The position numbers were made by a program, and so were the translations under genes. A stretch of DNA of 44,631 nt from JBOGIG01 sp050742455. Lineage in GTDB: Bacteria; Actinomycetota; Acidimicrobiia; Acidimicrobiales; JBOGIG01. The stretch spans positions 1-44,631 of the forward strand of contig JBOGIG010000030.1 of assembly GCA_050742455.1 (NCBI GenBank), given 5' to 3'. Shown in pieces: positions 32,162 to 41,700 of the stretch. Below the pieces are notes generated by a model. It saw only the letters and a list, made by a program, of their open reading frames with translations, was not told where the DNA came from and searched no databases. Each line of letters opens with the position of its first letter. Within the stretch, counting starts at the first letter, position 1.

Positions 32162-32904
32162 TGGAGCCGGGTTCGCTTTCTGGGCTGCTGGTTGCCGCCA
32201 CCACCCCTGACGCCATCACCTTTTCCATATCAGCGGTGATCGTCCTGGCCGGTGCACTGGGCGTGGTGGTCTCTCGCAGCTCAGTGCACTCCGCCTTGTT
32301 CTTGATCATGACCCTGTTTGGGGTTGCCGTTCTCTTCGTCGAGCAGCAGGCCAACTTCCTGGCTGCGGTTCAGGTCATCGTCTACGCCGGCGCCATAGTG
32401 GTGCTGTTCCTGTTCGTGATCATGTTGCTCGGCGTGGACAAGATGGAGAACATCACCAGCGAGTCTCTGCGTGGTCAGCGTCCGGCCGCCGTCGTGATCG
32501 GGGTCCTGGCCCTGGCCGAAGTGCTGCTCCTGGCCCGCGTCCAGTGGGCCAGCGGCGCCACCGCCGTGCACGGAGCGGCCAACGGAGCGGGCACCAACGT
32601 AGAAAAGCTGGCTCGCTCCATATTCACCACCTACCTCCTACCCTTTGAGGTGACCTCGGCCCTCCTGGTCATTGCCGTGGTCGGGGCCGTAGTCCTGGCC
32701 CGCCGCTCCTCCCCGGGCTCGGACCCGACCGGGATGGCGGGTCCCCCGTCCCCGGCAGGAGCGGACCAGGCCGAGGAGATCTCTCCTCCCAACGGGAACG
32801 AGGGCTCGAGCGGGGGGAACGAGGGATCGAGCGAGCCGGCCGGCTCCGACCAGGGCGACCCGGGCGAGCGGGAGGCAACCGAGACCAAGGTGGTGAGCCA
32901 GTGA
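32161..32904 (+). CDS. nuoJ: NADH-quinone oxidoreductase subunit J
   Basis: A 247-residue membrane subunit with five helices. The third, with VIVYAGAIVVLFLFVIMLL, holds the conserved Tyr at a pi-bulge thought to reshape during turnover. The conserved part ends near residue 180. The remaining 65 residues are an acidic, Gly/Ser/Asn/Glu-rich tail with NEGSS repeats, probably disordered in the cytoplasm. ATG overlaps the nuoI stop by one base. Confidence 0.95.
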   Translation: MEPGSLSGLLVAATTPDAITFSISAVIVLAGALGVVVSRSSVHSALFLIMTLFGVAVLFVEQQANFLAAVQVIVYAGAIVVLFLFVIMLLGVDKMENITSESLRGQRPAAVVIGVLALAEVLLLARVQWASGATAVHGAANGAGTNVEKLARSIFTTYLLPFEVTSALLVIAVVGAVVLARRSSPGSDPTGMAGPPSPAGADQAEEISPPNGNEGSSGGNEGSSEPAGSDQGDPGEREATETKVVSQ

Positions 32905-33206
32905 GCATCGCCGGTGGGTGGTATCTGACTCTGGCCGCCATCTTGTTCAGCATCGGAGTGGTTGGCCTCCTGGTGCGCCGCAATGTCCTGGTGATGTTCA
33001 TGTGCGTCGAGCTCATGCTCAACGCGGCCAACTTGACCTTTGTCACATTCGCCCGGATGCTCAACGACATCGGCGGTCAGTCGCTGGTCTTTTTCGTCCT
33101 GGTGGTGGCTGCGGCCGAGGTGGTCGTGGGCCTGGGCATCATCGTGGCCATTTTTCGCCGACGCAGCAGTGCAACTGCTGACGACCTCCATCTACTCAAG
33201 GGCTGA
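32901..33206 (+). CDS. nuoK: NADH-quinone oxidoreductase subunit K
   Basis: A 101-residue, three-helix membrane subunit (MrpC-like). The two membrane glutamates of the proton path are visible, in MFMCVELMLNAANLTFV in the second helix and VAAAEVVVGLGIIVAIFRR in the third. GTG overlaps the nuoJ stop by four bases. Length is standard. Confidence 0.97.
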   Translation: MSIAGGWYLTLAAILFSIGVVGLLVRRNVLVMFMCVELMLNAANLTFVTFARMLNDIGGQSLVFFVLVVAAAEVVVGLGIIVAIFRRRSSATADDLHLLKG

Positions 33207-33215
33207 GCCGACCAC

Positions 33216-35204
33216 ATGCTCCAAGCTGCCTTCCTCATACCCCTCCTGCCCCTGCTCGGCTTCCTGGTCGTGCTGGTCGTCGGCCGCAGGCTGGGTGATC
33301 CAAAGGCCGGATGGGTGGCCACGGGGGCCGTCGGCCTGTCCTTTGTTGCCGCCCTGGTGACCTTCGCCGGACTCCTGGCCCGCTCCGGGGCTCACCGCTC
33401 GTTCACCCAGACCTTTTACTCCTGGGTGCCTGTGGCCGGCTTCCAGGTCAAGGCGGGCATCCTCATCGACCCCCTGTCGATGACCATGGCGTTGTTCGTG
33501 ACCGGGATCAGTGCCCTGATCCACCTTTACTCGATCGGGTACATGCGCAGTGACCCGCAGTTCTCCAAGTTTTTCGTATACCTGAACCTGTTCGTCTTTT
33601 CCATGTTGATCCTGGTCTTGGCCGATAACTTCCTGCTGTCTTTCCTGGGCTGGGAAGGAGTGGGGGCCTGCTCCTATTTCCTGGTCGCCTTCTGGTTCGA
33701 GCGGGACTCGGCTGCCACTGCGGGCAAGAAGGCATTCGTCGTTAACCGCATCGGTGACTTCGGCTTTCTCATCGCCATGTTCTTGATTTTCGGGACGGTT
33801 GGGACGCTTGACTACGCCGGTGTGTTTGCGCGGGCCGGGTCCATCTCGCCCACCACGGCCACGGGCATCTGCCTGCTGTTGTTCCTCGGTGCGGTAGGCA
33901 AGTCAGCCCAGATCCCGCTGTTCCCCTGGCTGGCCGACGCCATGGAGGGTCCCACTCCGGTGTCGGCCCTGATTCATGCTGCCACCATGGTCACCGCCGG
34001 GGTCTACCTGATGGCCCGGGTCAGTCCCTTGCTCGTGAGGACGTCGTCCACCTCGACGGTCATCGCCATTGTCGGGGTGGCCACCGCATTCGTGGCGGCC
34101 ACCATCGGTTGTACCCAGACCGACATTAAAAAGGTGCTGGCCTATTCCACCGTGTCCCAGCTGGGCTACATGTTCCTCGGCATCGGGTCGGGGGCCTACG
34201 TGGCTGCCATTTTCTTGATGGTTACCCACGCCTTCTACAAGGCCCTTCTGTTTCTCGGAGCAGGCTCGGTCATCCACGGCCTGCATGACGAACAGAATCT
34301 CAAGCGCATGGGCAACCTGCGGAAGTACCTCCCAATCACCTATGTGACTTTCATAATCGCCTGGCTGTCCATCGCCGGTGTGCCCCCCTTCTCCGGCTTT
34401 TGGTCCAAGGGTGATGTCCTCATCGGCGCGTTCAATAAGAGCCCGTGGCTGTGGGCGGTGGGCGCCGTCACCGCCGTTCTCACTGCCTACTACATGGGCC
34501 GGGAAGTGTTCCTGGTCTTTTACGGCGAGGACCGTTGGCGGGAGGCAGGCGTTCTGAGTCCCCACGCCGCCGCCGCCTCCCCCGCTGTCTCGAGTGGCGC
34601 CACCCCCAGCGATGTTGTCTCCTCGGGAACGGACCAGGTTCCGCCCGTGGCAGTTGGAGGACCCGAACCTCATGAATCCCCCTGGATCATGTGGGTGCCT
34701 CTGGCCGTCCTGGCCGTGCTGGCCGCCCTGGGCGGGGTGCTTAACTTCCCCTTTGCCTCCAGCGTGGAGTTCCTCGGTCACTTCCTGGATCCGGTGCTCG
34801 GCCCGGTAAGCCGCCACGTGGACCTGGCCAGTTCGACAAAGTTCATCCTCGGGGTGGCTGACGCCGTGTTTGCCGCCGCTGGCGTGTTGCTGGCCGGCCG
34901 ATTCTGGCTGCACCATTGGCAGCAGCCCAAGTTGGAGCCGAACTTCTTACAGCGGGCCTGGCGACTCGATGATGCCTACAACCTGGTACTCGGCCGGGGG
35001 GGAACGGCGGCCGCCCGCTTCTCGGCATTTGTCGTGGACAACAAGATCATCGACGGTGCTGTCAACGGCCTGCCGCAACTGGTGCGCAGCTCGGGCCGGA
35101 GTTTGCGTCGCCTGCAAACGGGCTACGTGCGCAACTACGCCCTGGGCATCGCCGCCGGGGTCGTAATACTGCTGGCATTTGTCGTCTCGAGGTCCGGATC
35201 GTGA
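33216..35204 (+). CDS. nuoL: NADH-quinone oxidoreductase subunit L
   Basis: A 662-residue antiporter-like proton-pumping subunit at the far end of the membrane arm. Key charged residues are the Glu in FLGWEGVGACSYFLV (helix 5) and the Lys in GAVGKSAQIPLFPWLADAME (helix 7), with STVSQLGYMFLGIG later. Between the last conserved helices and the lateral helix, residues about 445-490 form a Ser/Ala/Thr/Pro-rich insertion (34550-34680). It starts 9 bases after nuoK; the stop overlaps nuoM. Confidence 0.96.
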   Translation: MLQAAFLIPLLPLLGFLVVLVVGRRLGDPKAGWVATGAVGLSFVAALVTFAGLLARSGAHRSFTQTFYSWVPVAGFQVKAGILIDPLSMTMALFVTGISALIHLYSIGYMRSDPQFSKFFVYLNLFVFSMLILVLADNFLLSFLGWEGVGACSYFLVAFWFERDSAATAGKKAFVVNRIGDFGFLIAMFLIFGTVGTLDYAGVFARAGSISPTTATGICLLLFLGAVGKSAQIPLFPWLADAMEGPTPVSALIHAATMVTAGVYLMARVSPLLVRTSSTSTVIAIVGVATAFVAATIGCTQTDIKKVLAYSTVSQLGYMFLGIGSGAYVAAIFLMVTHAFYKALLFLGAGSVIHGLHDEQNLKRMGNLRKYLPITYVTFIIAWLSIAGVPPFSGFWSKGDVLIGAFNKSPWLWAVGAVTAVLTAYYMGREVFLVFYGEDRWREAGVLSPHAAAASPAVSSGATPSDVVSSGTDQVPPVAVGGPEPHESPWIMWVPLAVLAVLAALGGVLNFPFASSVEFLGHFLDPVLGPVSRHVDLASSTKFILGVADAVFAAAGVLLAGRFWLHHWQQPKLEPNFLQRAWRLDDAYNLVLGRGGTAAARFSAFVVDNKIIDGAVNGLPQLVRSSGRSLRRLQTGYVRNYALGIAAGVVILLAFVVSRSGS

Positions 35205-36802
35205 ACGGCACCGTTGCCCTGCTCGCTTCCGGCGCCCAAGCGGGATCGGCCGGCGCCGGGGCTCACTTCTCTTACCCCATCCTGGCCTTTCTGGTGCTCG
35301 TTCCCGCCGTCGCCGCGCTGGCCGTGGCCCTGGTCCCCCGGAGCAAGCCGGAAATAGTCTCGGCCCTGGCCTGGTCATCTTCGCTCATCGAAGTCGGTCT
35401 GGCCGTGGCCCTGCTCGTCAACTTCAAGGTCGGGGTGCCTGGTTACCAGGCCGTCACCAGTCACTCGTGGATATCGCAGTTCGGCATCTCCTGGAAGCTG
35501 GGAGTCGACGGCATTTCCCTGTTCCTGGTGCTCATGTGCGTCGTGCTTTTCCCGTTGGCCTTGGCGATCAAGCGCACCCGAGCCGCCGATAGGGCCGACC
35601 CCAAGGGGTTCGTGGCCTGGATGCTGTTGTTGGAGGCGGCATGTCTGGGCAGCTTCTTGGCCCTCGACGTCTTCTTGTTCTTCGTCTTCTTCGAGCTGAC
35701 GCTCGTCCCCACCTATTTCATAATCAGCGGTTGGGGCCACTCCCGGCGAGGCTATGCCGGCGTGAAGTTCTTCCTCTACACCTTCTTGGGATCCGCCTTC
35801 ATGCTCGTCGGCATGTTGACTCTGGTATTCCTGCACCAGCGAGCCACCGGCCACTTGACCTTTGACCTGGTGGCGCTGTCGAACGGGAAGGGGCTGGTGG
35901 GAACTACCGGGCGCTGGCTGTTCCTCGCATTCACTGCTGCCTTCGCCGTCAAGGCACCAATCTTCCCCTTCCACACCTGGTCGCCCGACGCCTACACCGA
36001 GGCGCCGGCAGGGGGCTCGGTCATCCTGGCTGCGGTGATGGCCAAGCTGGGTACCTACGGCATCGTGCGCTTCGATTTTTCCCTGTTCCCCAGGGCCGCC
36101 TATGACCTGGCCCCCCTGCTATTGACCTTGGCCGTGATCGGGGTGCTTTACGGGGCGGTGGTGGCGGCCGTGCAGAAGGACTTCAAGCGCCTGGTCGCCT
36201 ACTCGTCCTTGGCCCACCTGGGATTCATCGTGCTCGGCACCTTTGCCTTTACCGATCAGGGACTGGCTGGAGGGGTGCTGCAAATGGTGAACCATGGCCT
36301 GTACACGGCCGGGTTGTTCATCCTTATCGCCTTCATCTACGAGCGCCGCCATACCTGGCAGCTCTCGGATCTAAAGGGTCTGCAGAAACCGGCCCCTATC
36401 TTTGCCGGAATCTTCATCGTGGTGATCATGGCTTCTCTCGGCTTGCCCGGTCTCAACGGCTTTGTTGGTGAGTTCCTCATCCTGCTCGGGACCTTCATCA
36501 CCCACCGGTGGTGGGCGGTGGTGGCCACGGCCGGGGTCATCCTGGCTTCGCTCTACCTGTTGTGGGCCTACCAGCAGGCCTTCCACGGAACTCCCACCGG
36601 GGACAATTCCCGCTTCGCCGAGATCACCTGGCGGGAGCGGGCCATCATGGCCCCCCTGGTGATCCTCATAGTCTTCATCGGGCTTTATCCCCGCCCCATC
36701 CTTGACCGCATCACACCATCGGTCAATGCCTTGGTCTCTCACGTTCAATCGGCCTCGCACCATCATCAACCCGCGGTGGCGGAAGGCAAGGTGGCTCCAT
36801 GA
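35201..36802 (+). CDS. nuoM: NADH-quinone oxidoreductase subunit M
   Basis: A 533-residue antiporter-like subunit with about 14 helices. The helix-5 Glu is in FFELTLVPTYFIISGWG and the helix-7 Lys in AFAVKAPIFPFHTWSPDAYT, followed by KDFKRLVAYSSLAHLGFIVL with the helix-8 Lys region. Of the three antiporter-like subunits in this operon it is the one without a low-complexity insertion. GTG and stop overlap nuoL and nuoN by four bases each. Confidence 0.96.
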   Translation: MNGTVALLASGAQAGSAGAGAHFSYPILAFLVLVPAVAALAVALVPRSKPEIVSALAWSSSLIEVGLAVALLVNFKVGVPGYQAVTSHSWISQFGISWKLGVDGISLFLVLMCVVLFPLALAIKRTRAADRADPKGFVAWMLLLEAACLGSFLALDVFLFFVFFELTLVPTYFIISGWGHSRRGYAGVKFFLYTFLGSAFMLVGMLTLVFLHQRATGHLTFDLVALSNGKGLVGTTGRWLFLAFTAAFAVKAPIFPFHTWSPDAYTEAPAGGSVILAAVMAKLGTYGIVRFDFSLFPRAAYDLAPLLLTLAVIGVLYGAVVAAVQKDFKRLVAYSSLAHLGFIVLGTFAFTDQGLAGGVLQMVNHGLYTAGLFILIAFIYERRHTWQLSDLKGLQKPAPIFAGIFIVVIMASLGLPGLNGFVGEFLILLGTFITHRWWAVVATAGVILASLYLLWAYQQAFHGTPTGDNSRFAEITWRERAIMAPLVILIVFIGLYPRPILDRITPSVNALVSHVQSASHHHQPAVAEGKVAP

Positions 36803-38532
36803 TCCGGCCATGGTTGAGCGGGGCGGGGCTGATCGGCGCGGCGGGAAACTCCGGTTCGTCGCTCGGACCGCTGCACCTTCCCCACGTGGCCTATTCGGCC
36901 ATGCTGCCCGAACTTATCCTGATCGGCGGCGCCCTTATTCTTCTAACTGGTGCCTCGATGTTCCGGTCGAAAGGACGCTCGGGCATCTATGCCGCCTACA
37001 CCATGGCGGTGGCCACGGCCAGCCTGGTGGCTTCCGTCTGGCTGTGGCACCACCTCCAGGGCCGCCACGGTCATGGCTACACGGCGGTGGCCGGAGCCTT
37101 GGCCATCGACGGATTCACCATCTTCTTTCTCATCATGATGTCGTCGGCGTTGATCATCAGCGCCATGGCATCGCACTCGTTCCTGCGCCGTGAGGACCTT
37201 GACGGTCCTGAGTTCTACGTGCTGGCCATGCTCAGCGTGTCGGGCGCGATGTTCATGGCTTCGGCCAACGACCTCATCATGATCTTTCTCGGCCTGGAGA
37301 TCCTGTCCATCGCCCTGTACGTGCTGGCCGGTTACAACTCCCGCCGGCCCCAATCCGGCGAGGCAGCCATCAAGTACTTTGTGCTGGGGGCGTTCTCCTC
37401 GGCCCTTTTCCTGTACGGGATCGCCCTCACCTACGGAGCGACCGGTAGCACCAATCTGGCCCAGGTGGCCGACTTCCTGGCTCGCAATGTGATCACCTCC
37501 AACGGCGTACTGCTTGCCGGAATGGCCTTGATCCTGGTGGGGCTGGGGTTCAAGGTAGCCGCCGTGCCCTTCCACGCCTGGACCCCCGACGTTTACCAGG
37601 GCTCGCCCACTCCGGTGACCGGATTCATGGCCGCTGTGGCCAAGGCGGCCGGGTTCGCCGGTCTGCTCCGGGTGTTCTTCTCCACCTTTCCCACCCTGCG
37701 GCTGGACTGGGAGCCGGCCATCTGGGTCATAGCCGTTCTCAGCCTCGTGGTGGGAGCCGTAGTGGGCCTGATGCAGTCCGACGTGAAGCGGATGATGGCC
37801 TATTCCTCGATAAACCACGCCGGCTTTGTCCTGGTTGGATTGCAGGCGGCCACTGCCCTGGGGATTGCTGGATCGCTGTATTACCTTTTCGCCTACACCT
37901 TCTTGATCCTGGGCACGTTCATCGTCATCAGCCTGGTCGGGGGCAAGGGTGATGCCGGCCACGACTTGGCCTCGTACCGGGGCCTGTACCATCGCCGGCC
38001 CTTGCTGGCCCTTTCCTTCACTGTGTTCCTGGTGGCCCAGGCCGGGATCCCCTTCACAACCGGGTTCCTGGCCAAGTTCTATGTGATCTCGGCTGCGGCC
38101 GCGGCCCACTCCTACGCCCTGGCCGTCATTGCGATGATTTCGGCGGTGGTGGCGGCCTTCTTCTACCTGCGGGTGATGCTGGCCATGTACAGCCCGGCCG
38201 GAGCCGGCGTGAGGGACCTGGACACCTCGGGGTCCTTGACGCTTCCCGAATCCGAGGTGGCCGCGACCGCCCCCGCGGGGTCGGGCACGACGCCACCAGC
38301 CCCCGTGACGACAACCCAGACCGCGTCGGCCTCCTCCGCCCTAACGATGACGGCCGAGCCGGGCGACATAGCCACGGCCGAGCCGGCCACCAGCACCGTC
38401 GGTCCCGCCGAAGTAGAGGTTCCCTTGGGTCCGGCGCTGGCACTGGCCCTCTGCACGGCCTTTACCATTGTCTTTGGAATCATTCCCGGACCCATCATCG
38501 ACTTCGCCCATCACGCCACGTTGCTCTTCTGA
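36799..38532 (+). CDS. nuoN: NADH-quinone oxidoreductase subunit N
   Basis: A 577-residue antiporter-like subunit. It has the helix-5 Glu in IFLGLEILSIALYVLAGY, the helix-7 Lys in GLGFKVAAVPFHAWTPDVYQ, and SDVKRMMAYSSINHAGFVLV. Before the final helix, residues about 470-540 are an insertion rich in Thr, Ala, Pro and Ser (38205-38420), which splits the usual C-terminal loop. It is the last gene of the operon and converges on the phosphoesterase/MprF-like gene across 49 bases; no strong terminator hairpin is visible in that gap. Confidence 0.96.
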   Translation: MIRPWLSGAGLIGAAGNSGSSLGPLHLPHVAYSAMLPELILIGGALILLTGASMFRSKGRSGIYAAYTMAVATASLVASVWLWHHLQGRHGHGYTAVAGALAIDGFTIFFLIMMSSALIISAMASHSFLRREDLDGPEFYVLAMLSVSGAMFMASANDLIMIFLGLEILSIALYVLAGYNSRRPQSGEAAIKYFVLGAFSSALFLYGIALTYGATGSTNLAQVADFLARNVITSNGVLLAGMALILVGLGFKVAAVPFHAWTPDVYQGSPTPVTGFMAAVAKAAGFAGLLRVFFSTFPTLRLDWEPAIWVIAVLSLVVGAVVGLMQSDVKRMMAYSSINHAGFVLVGLQAATALGIAGSLYYLFAYTFLILGTFIVISLVGGKGDAGHDLASYRGLYHRRPLLALSFTVFLVAQAGIPFTTGFLAKFYVISAAAAAHSYALAVIAMISAVVAAFFYLRVMLAMYSPAGAGVRDLDTSGSLTLPESEVAATAPAGSGTTPPAPVTTTQTASASSALTMTAEPGDIATAEPATSTVGPAEVEVPLGPALALALCTAFTIVFGIIPGPIIDFAHHATLLF

Positions 38533-38581
38533 TCCGGACCGTATGTTTCAGGGCGGCCAACAACTAAAGACCCCGGGCCGG

Positions 38582-41500
38582 CTACACAGCGTTGCGGACG
38601 TCAGCCGGAACCAGGAATCGCCCGATGATGGGGATCTCCCAGAAGGATTCGGCCCGGGCGATTGCCACGGCGATTGCCACCATATGCTCGGGCGAGTCAT
38701 AGACGGCGTAGCGGGGAAGCCAGGCCGGGTCGTATTTGGCGTTGAACTTCCACAGCGATTCGATCTGCATCGACCCCGACAGCTTCCGCAACAGCCACCT
38801 CTCGGCTCTTTGGGTCACATTGTCGCCGCTCTCGCCGGCCACCACAGCCCTCATGGTGGCGAAGTTCAGACCCAGCCCGCCCATGTGGCGATCCTTGAGA
38901 TGACGGATGGTCTCGACCACGACGAAGTCGATCAGTCCGTTTGGGTGGTCCCCTTCGTCGCGACGCATCAGGTCCAGTGAGTAGCCATTCACTCCGGGCG
39001 CCGGAACGTACTGGCAAAATGCCACCGGCTTGTTCTCCGGGTCCCGGGCCAGGGCCAGCAGAAGCCCCCGGTCGGCGGGGTCAAGGACCCGGCCCAGTGT
39101 CATGGAAAAGCCCCGCTCTACGTCCCCTTGGCGACTCTTGGTCATTACCCGGCGGAGCTCGTCACCCAGGTTCGAGTCCACATGAGCCGGGTCGCAAAAT
39201 GAAATGGTGTAGCCATACTTGGCGATGCGGTTGACTGCTTGGCGCAGTCCCTTGTTGCGACCGCCTTCCAAGGTGAAATTGGCCACGTCCACCACCGCCT
39301 CGTCGCCCACGTAAAGGTCGTGCATACCTGAGGAGCGATAGATGGGCAACCATTCCTCGCCGGCTCCGATCAGGCCGACGGACCAGCCCTGGCGATCGGC
39401 GAAGGAGCGAAAGCGGGACCAGACCTGGTCCCGCTCGGCCTCGGGGCCGATGGGATCGGGCGACACCAGGCAGACCCCGCCGTATACGGCGAAGGAGACC
39501 AGGCTCTCGTGATCAAAGAAGTACTGCTTGTCGCTGCGCAGAGCGAAGTAGTCCAGTGTGCCTCGGCCCCAGCGTGCGACGACCGACCGGGCTCGATCCC
39601 AGTCCGATGAGGCCGGCTTGGCTGTCGGTCCGAGCGATGTCGAGGGCCCTGGGATCGCCGAGGTGGGCCTGCGTCGCGCTGTGCGGTGCCCCACTACGGG
39701 ACGAAACCCCAGGACCAGGATGAAGGCGGCCAGACCGAGGCCGATGGCGGCCAGTGCAGGGCTGAGGAATTCGTTGACCCGATGGGGCAGGGTCACGGTG
39801 CCCAAACCCACCAGTCGTTCCGCCACGGCCTGAAGTGCCACGGGAAAAGACAGGGCGTGGTGGTGCCTGGACAGCGCCAATGAGAGCTCCAAAGCGCCGG
39901 TTGTGATGAGGGTGACGGCCGTGGCGCCGCCAACCAGATAGGCAAGCCCCCGACGCTGGGAGGGCCGATCCACAGCGGCATCGAACGCTTTCCGGTTGAC
40001 CAGCAGGAAGACGATGGCCAAGCACGAGACCACCGTCTCTTCTACGTCGATGGCCTTGACCAGATTGAGGATGGCGGTGCCGACCAGCAGCCCGATGCAG
40101 ATGGCCCAGGCCTGGCGCTGGCCCCGCCGGATGCCCCGGGCCAGTCCGGCCAGACCCAGACTGGCCAGGGCCACCAGGGCATCAGCGGTCTCGGATACGC
40201 CGAGAGGTACCAGGTGAAGGATGAAACGAAGTCGGTGCTCCAGAGGTGGGGTCACCGCCGATAAGAAGTTGGCTAGTCCAGCCAGGGCAATGATGGCGGC
40301 CGACCACCGTCGAACCCGGCGTTTGCCTAGTACGGGGTCCGAACTCATTGGCCAGCTCTGGCCCTGGGGAAACGAGGCCACCACCTGCGGGTGAGCATCG
40401 GATCGGCGTGGTCCCCGGGCGGCCAGGCGCTCGGCAAGGTTGGCTCCGGGGAGGTCGATCCGGGCCTGGAGCAGGCGAACGTGTAGATCGGCCCCGGCCT
40501 CCAGCTCCACCCATGAAAGCTGGCGGTAGGCCACGAACACCGGAGGGAGTCCCAGGCGACCGGACCGTTCCTCCACCACTTCAGCCCCCGCTCCGGTATT
40601 GGCATAAAAGCCAGGACCGAGGTGGGTTAGCTCGGGTTGGAACGTGTGGCTTGTGACCACGCCGGCGCAGCCCGCATTGATCATGCGCCGAGCCAGTTGC
40701 CGAGCCGGCCCGTTGCCGGTCGAGTCTGATCGACCCAGAGTGCTGGCTCTGAGGGCGTTCCAGGTGCGGCGGCTGACCAGCGAGACAATGCCGGCGAATA
40801 GCACCAGGTCGACTCCGGTGGTGGCCCCGACCAGGCCCAATCGATCCAGCCACGTGGAGGAGAAATCGATGTGATGTCCCTTGAGGCGCAGCCAGTAGGC
40901 CAGGGGAAATTTGAGGACGAGCGCGATCGCAACGGGTATCCCCAGCCACCAGATGTGGCGCAGGGCCCGGCGGTAAGTCAGGCGTGACGCCACAAAGCGG
41001 GCCATAGCCGATCGGTCCACCAGTCGGTCCATGCCCGAGAGCCAGTTTCCTTTTGTGCGCCCCAGGCCGGGTAGCACCTCGGCTACCAGGTGGTAACCGA
41101 GCGGTGTGTCCAGGGGATTGCGAGGGTCGACAAAGGCGCTGGAAGCGTCCAGTCCGTGGCCCGGCTCCACATGGACCACCTTGGTCTCCCCGGCCTGGGC
41201 CAGGTGCAGATCGGCGGCCAGGGCGAATTCGACACCGGCGATGCGGGATCTGAGCAACCGAGCCGAGCCGTCGTCCCAGGCCAGGCGGCTGTCCCGCGCT
41301 CCGGGCATGATAAGAACTTCGCGACCGGGCTGGGCCGCGAAGCGGTCCAGCGCCGTAATCAATGCCCGGTGGGCCTCCAGGGTCGAGGCCAAGGCGGGCT
41401 CGGTCGGCGGCCGGCCTGATCCATCGTGGGGTGAGGAGACCAGATCGAAGAGGTTCCCGTTGAAGACGATCAGACCGGGACCGGTCCATCCATCCACCGC

Positions 41501-41638
41501 CCGGGCAAGGTCGCCCGATGCGGATATCGAGGCGGGCGTGGCCACCGGGGCCAGCAGGAGGTCGCCCGCGATCATTACCCGGCGCCCGACGGGGACATCG
41601 ATGGTGGCAATGTCGGGAATCGCCGGCCCGGTATCCAT
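38582..41638 (-). CDS. Fusion: degenerate calcineurin-like phosphoesterase, membrane block, and MprF-like DUF2156 domain
   Basis: A 1018-residue protein with three parts. Residues 15-370 resemble a calcineurin-type metallophosphoesterase but with most metal ligands lost: GNLFD instead of GDxxD, GARD instead of GNHD, and SHTFQPEL instead of GHTHxP. Two membrane helices (228-250, 268-290) interrupt it. Residues 445-645 hold about six membrane helices. Residues 680-1005 are a DUF2156 domain like the catalytic end of MprF/lysyl-phosphatidylglycerol synthase, with NGLIDFVVVETIRHLKDRHM, GLGLNFATMR and SLWKFNAKYDPAWLPRYAVY intact. MprF-type proteins move an amino acid from a charged tRNA to a membrane lipid. 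The N-terminal part may now be a binding domain. The natural substrate is unknown. Confidence 0.8.
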   Translation of the reverse strand: MDTGPAIPDIATIDVPVGRRVMIAGDLLLAPVATPASISASGDLARAVDGWTGPGLIVFNGNLFDLVSSPHDGSGRPPTEPALASTLEAHRALITALDRFAAQPGREVLIMPGARDSRLAWDDGSARLLRSRIAGVEFALAADLHLAQAGETKVVHVEPGHGLDASSAFVDPRNPLDTPLGYHLVAEVLPGLGRTKGNWLSGMDRLVDRSAMARFVASRLTYRRALRHIWWLGIPVAIALVLKFPLAYWLRLKGHHIDFSSTWLDRLGLVGATTGVDLVLFAGIVSLVSRRTWNALRASTLGRSDSTGNGPARQLARRMINAGCAGVVTSHTFQPELTHLGPGFYANTGAGAEVVEERSGRLGLPPVFVAYRQLSWVELEAGADLHVRLLQARIDLPGANLAERLAARGPRRSDAHPQVVASFPQGQSWPMSSDPVLGKRRVRRWSAAIIALAGLANFLSAVTPPLEHRLRFILHLVPLGVSETADALVALASLGLAGLARGIRRGQRQAWAICIGLLVGTAILNLVKAIDVEETVVSCLAIVFLLVNRKAFDAAVDRPSQRRGLAYLVGGATAVTLITTGALELSLALSRHHHALSFPVALQAVAERLVGLGTVTLPHRVNEFLSPALAAIGLGLAAFILVLGFRPVVGHRTARRRPTSAIPGPSTSLGPTAKPASSDWDRARSVVARWGRGTLDYFALRSDKQYFFDHESLVSFAVYGGVCLVSPDPIGPEAERDQVWSRFRSFADRQGWSVGLIGAGEEWLPIYRSSGMHDLYVGDEAVVDVANFTLEGGRNKGLRQAVNRIAKYGYTISFCDPAHVDSNLGDELRRVMTKSRQGDVERGFSMTLGRVLDPADRGLLLALARDPENKPVAFCQYVPAPGVNGYSLDLMRRDEGDHPNGLIDFVVVETIRHLKDRHMGGLGLNFATMRAVVAGESGDNVTQRAERWLLRKLSGSMQIESLWKFNAKYDPAWLPRYAVYDSPEHMVAIAVAIARAESFWEIPIIGRFLVPADVRNAV

Positions 41639-41688
41639 GAGGGGCCATTCTGCCAGTACAGGAGAGACACCTGGGGTGGTGCCCTAGG

Positions 41689-41694
41689 TAGTGT
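41689..41694 (+). promoter_or_regulatory. -10 box of the HAD gene, leaderless type
   Basis: TAGTGT fits TANNNT and lies exactly six bases before the ATG at 41701. No clear -35 box or ribosome binding site is present. It supports this ATG despite the poorly conserved first 20 residues of the protein. Confidence 0.4.
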
Positions 41695-41700
41695 GGGTCA

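Noticed and set aside
36943..38109. Long open frame antisense to nuoN (388 codons), and similar long antisense frames at 14437-15264, 33903-34916 and 40581-41786
   Set aside because: They mirror well-identified genes on the other strand, have compositions typical of high-GC shadow frames (Gly, Arg, His, Gln rich) and show no recognisable domain or ribosome binding site.
38533..38581. Bidirectional terminator between nuoN and the DUF2156 gene
   Set aside because: Only a five-base stem (CGGCC with GGCCG) with a long loop can be drawn and there is no T-tract.
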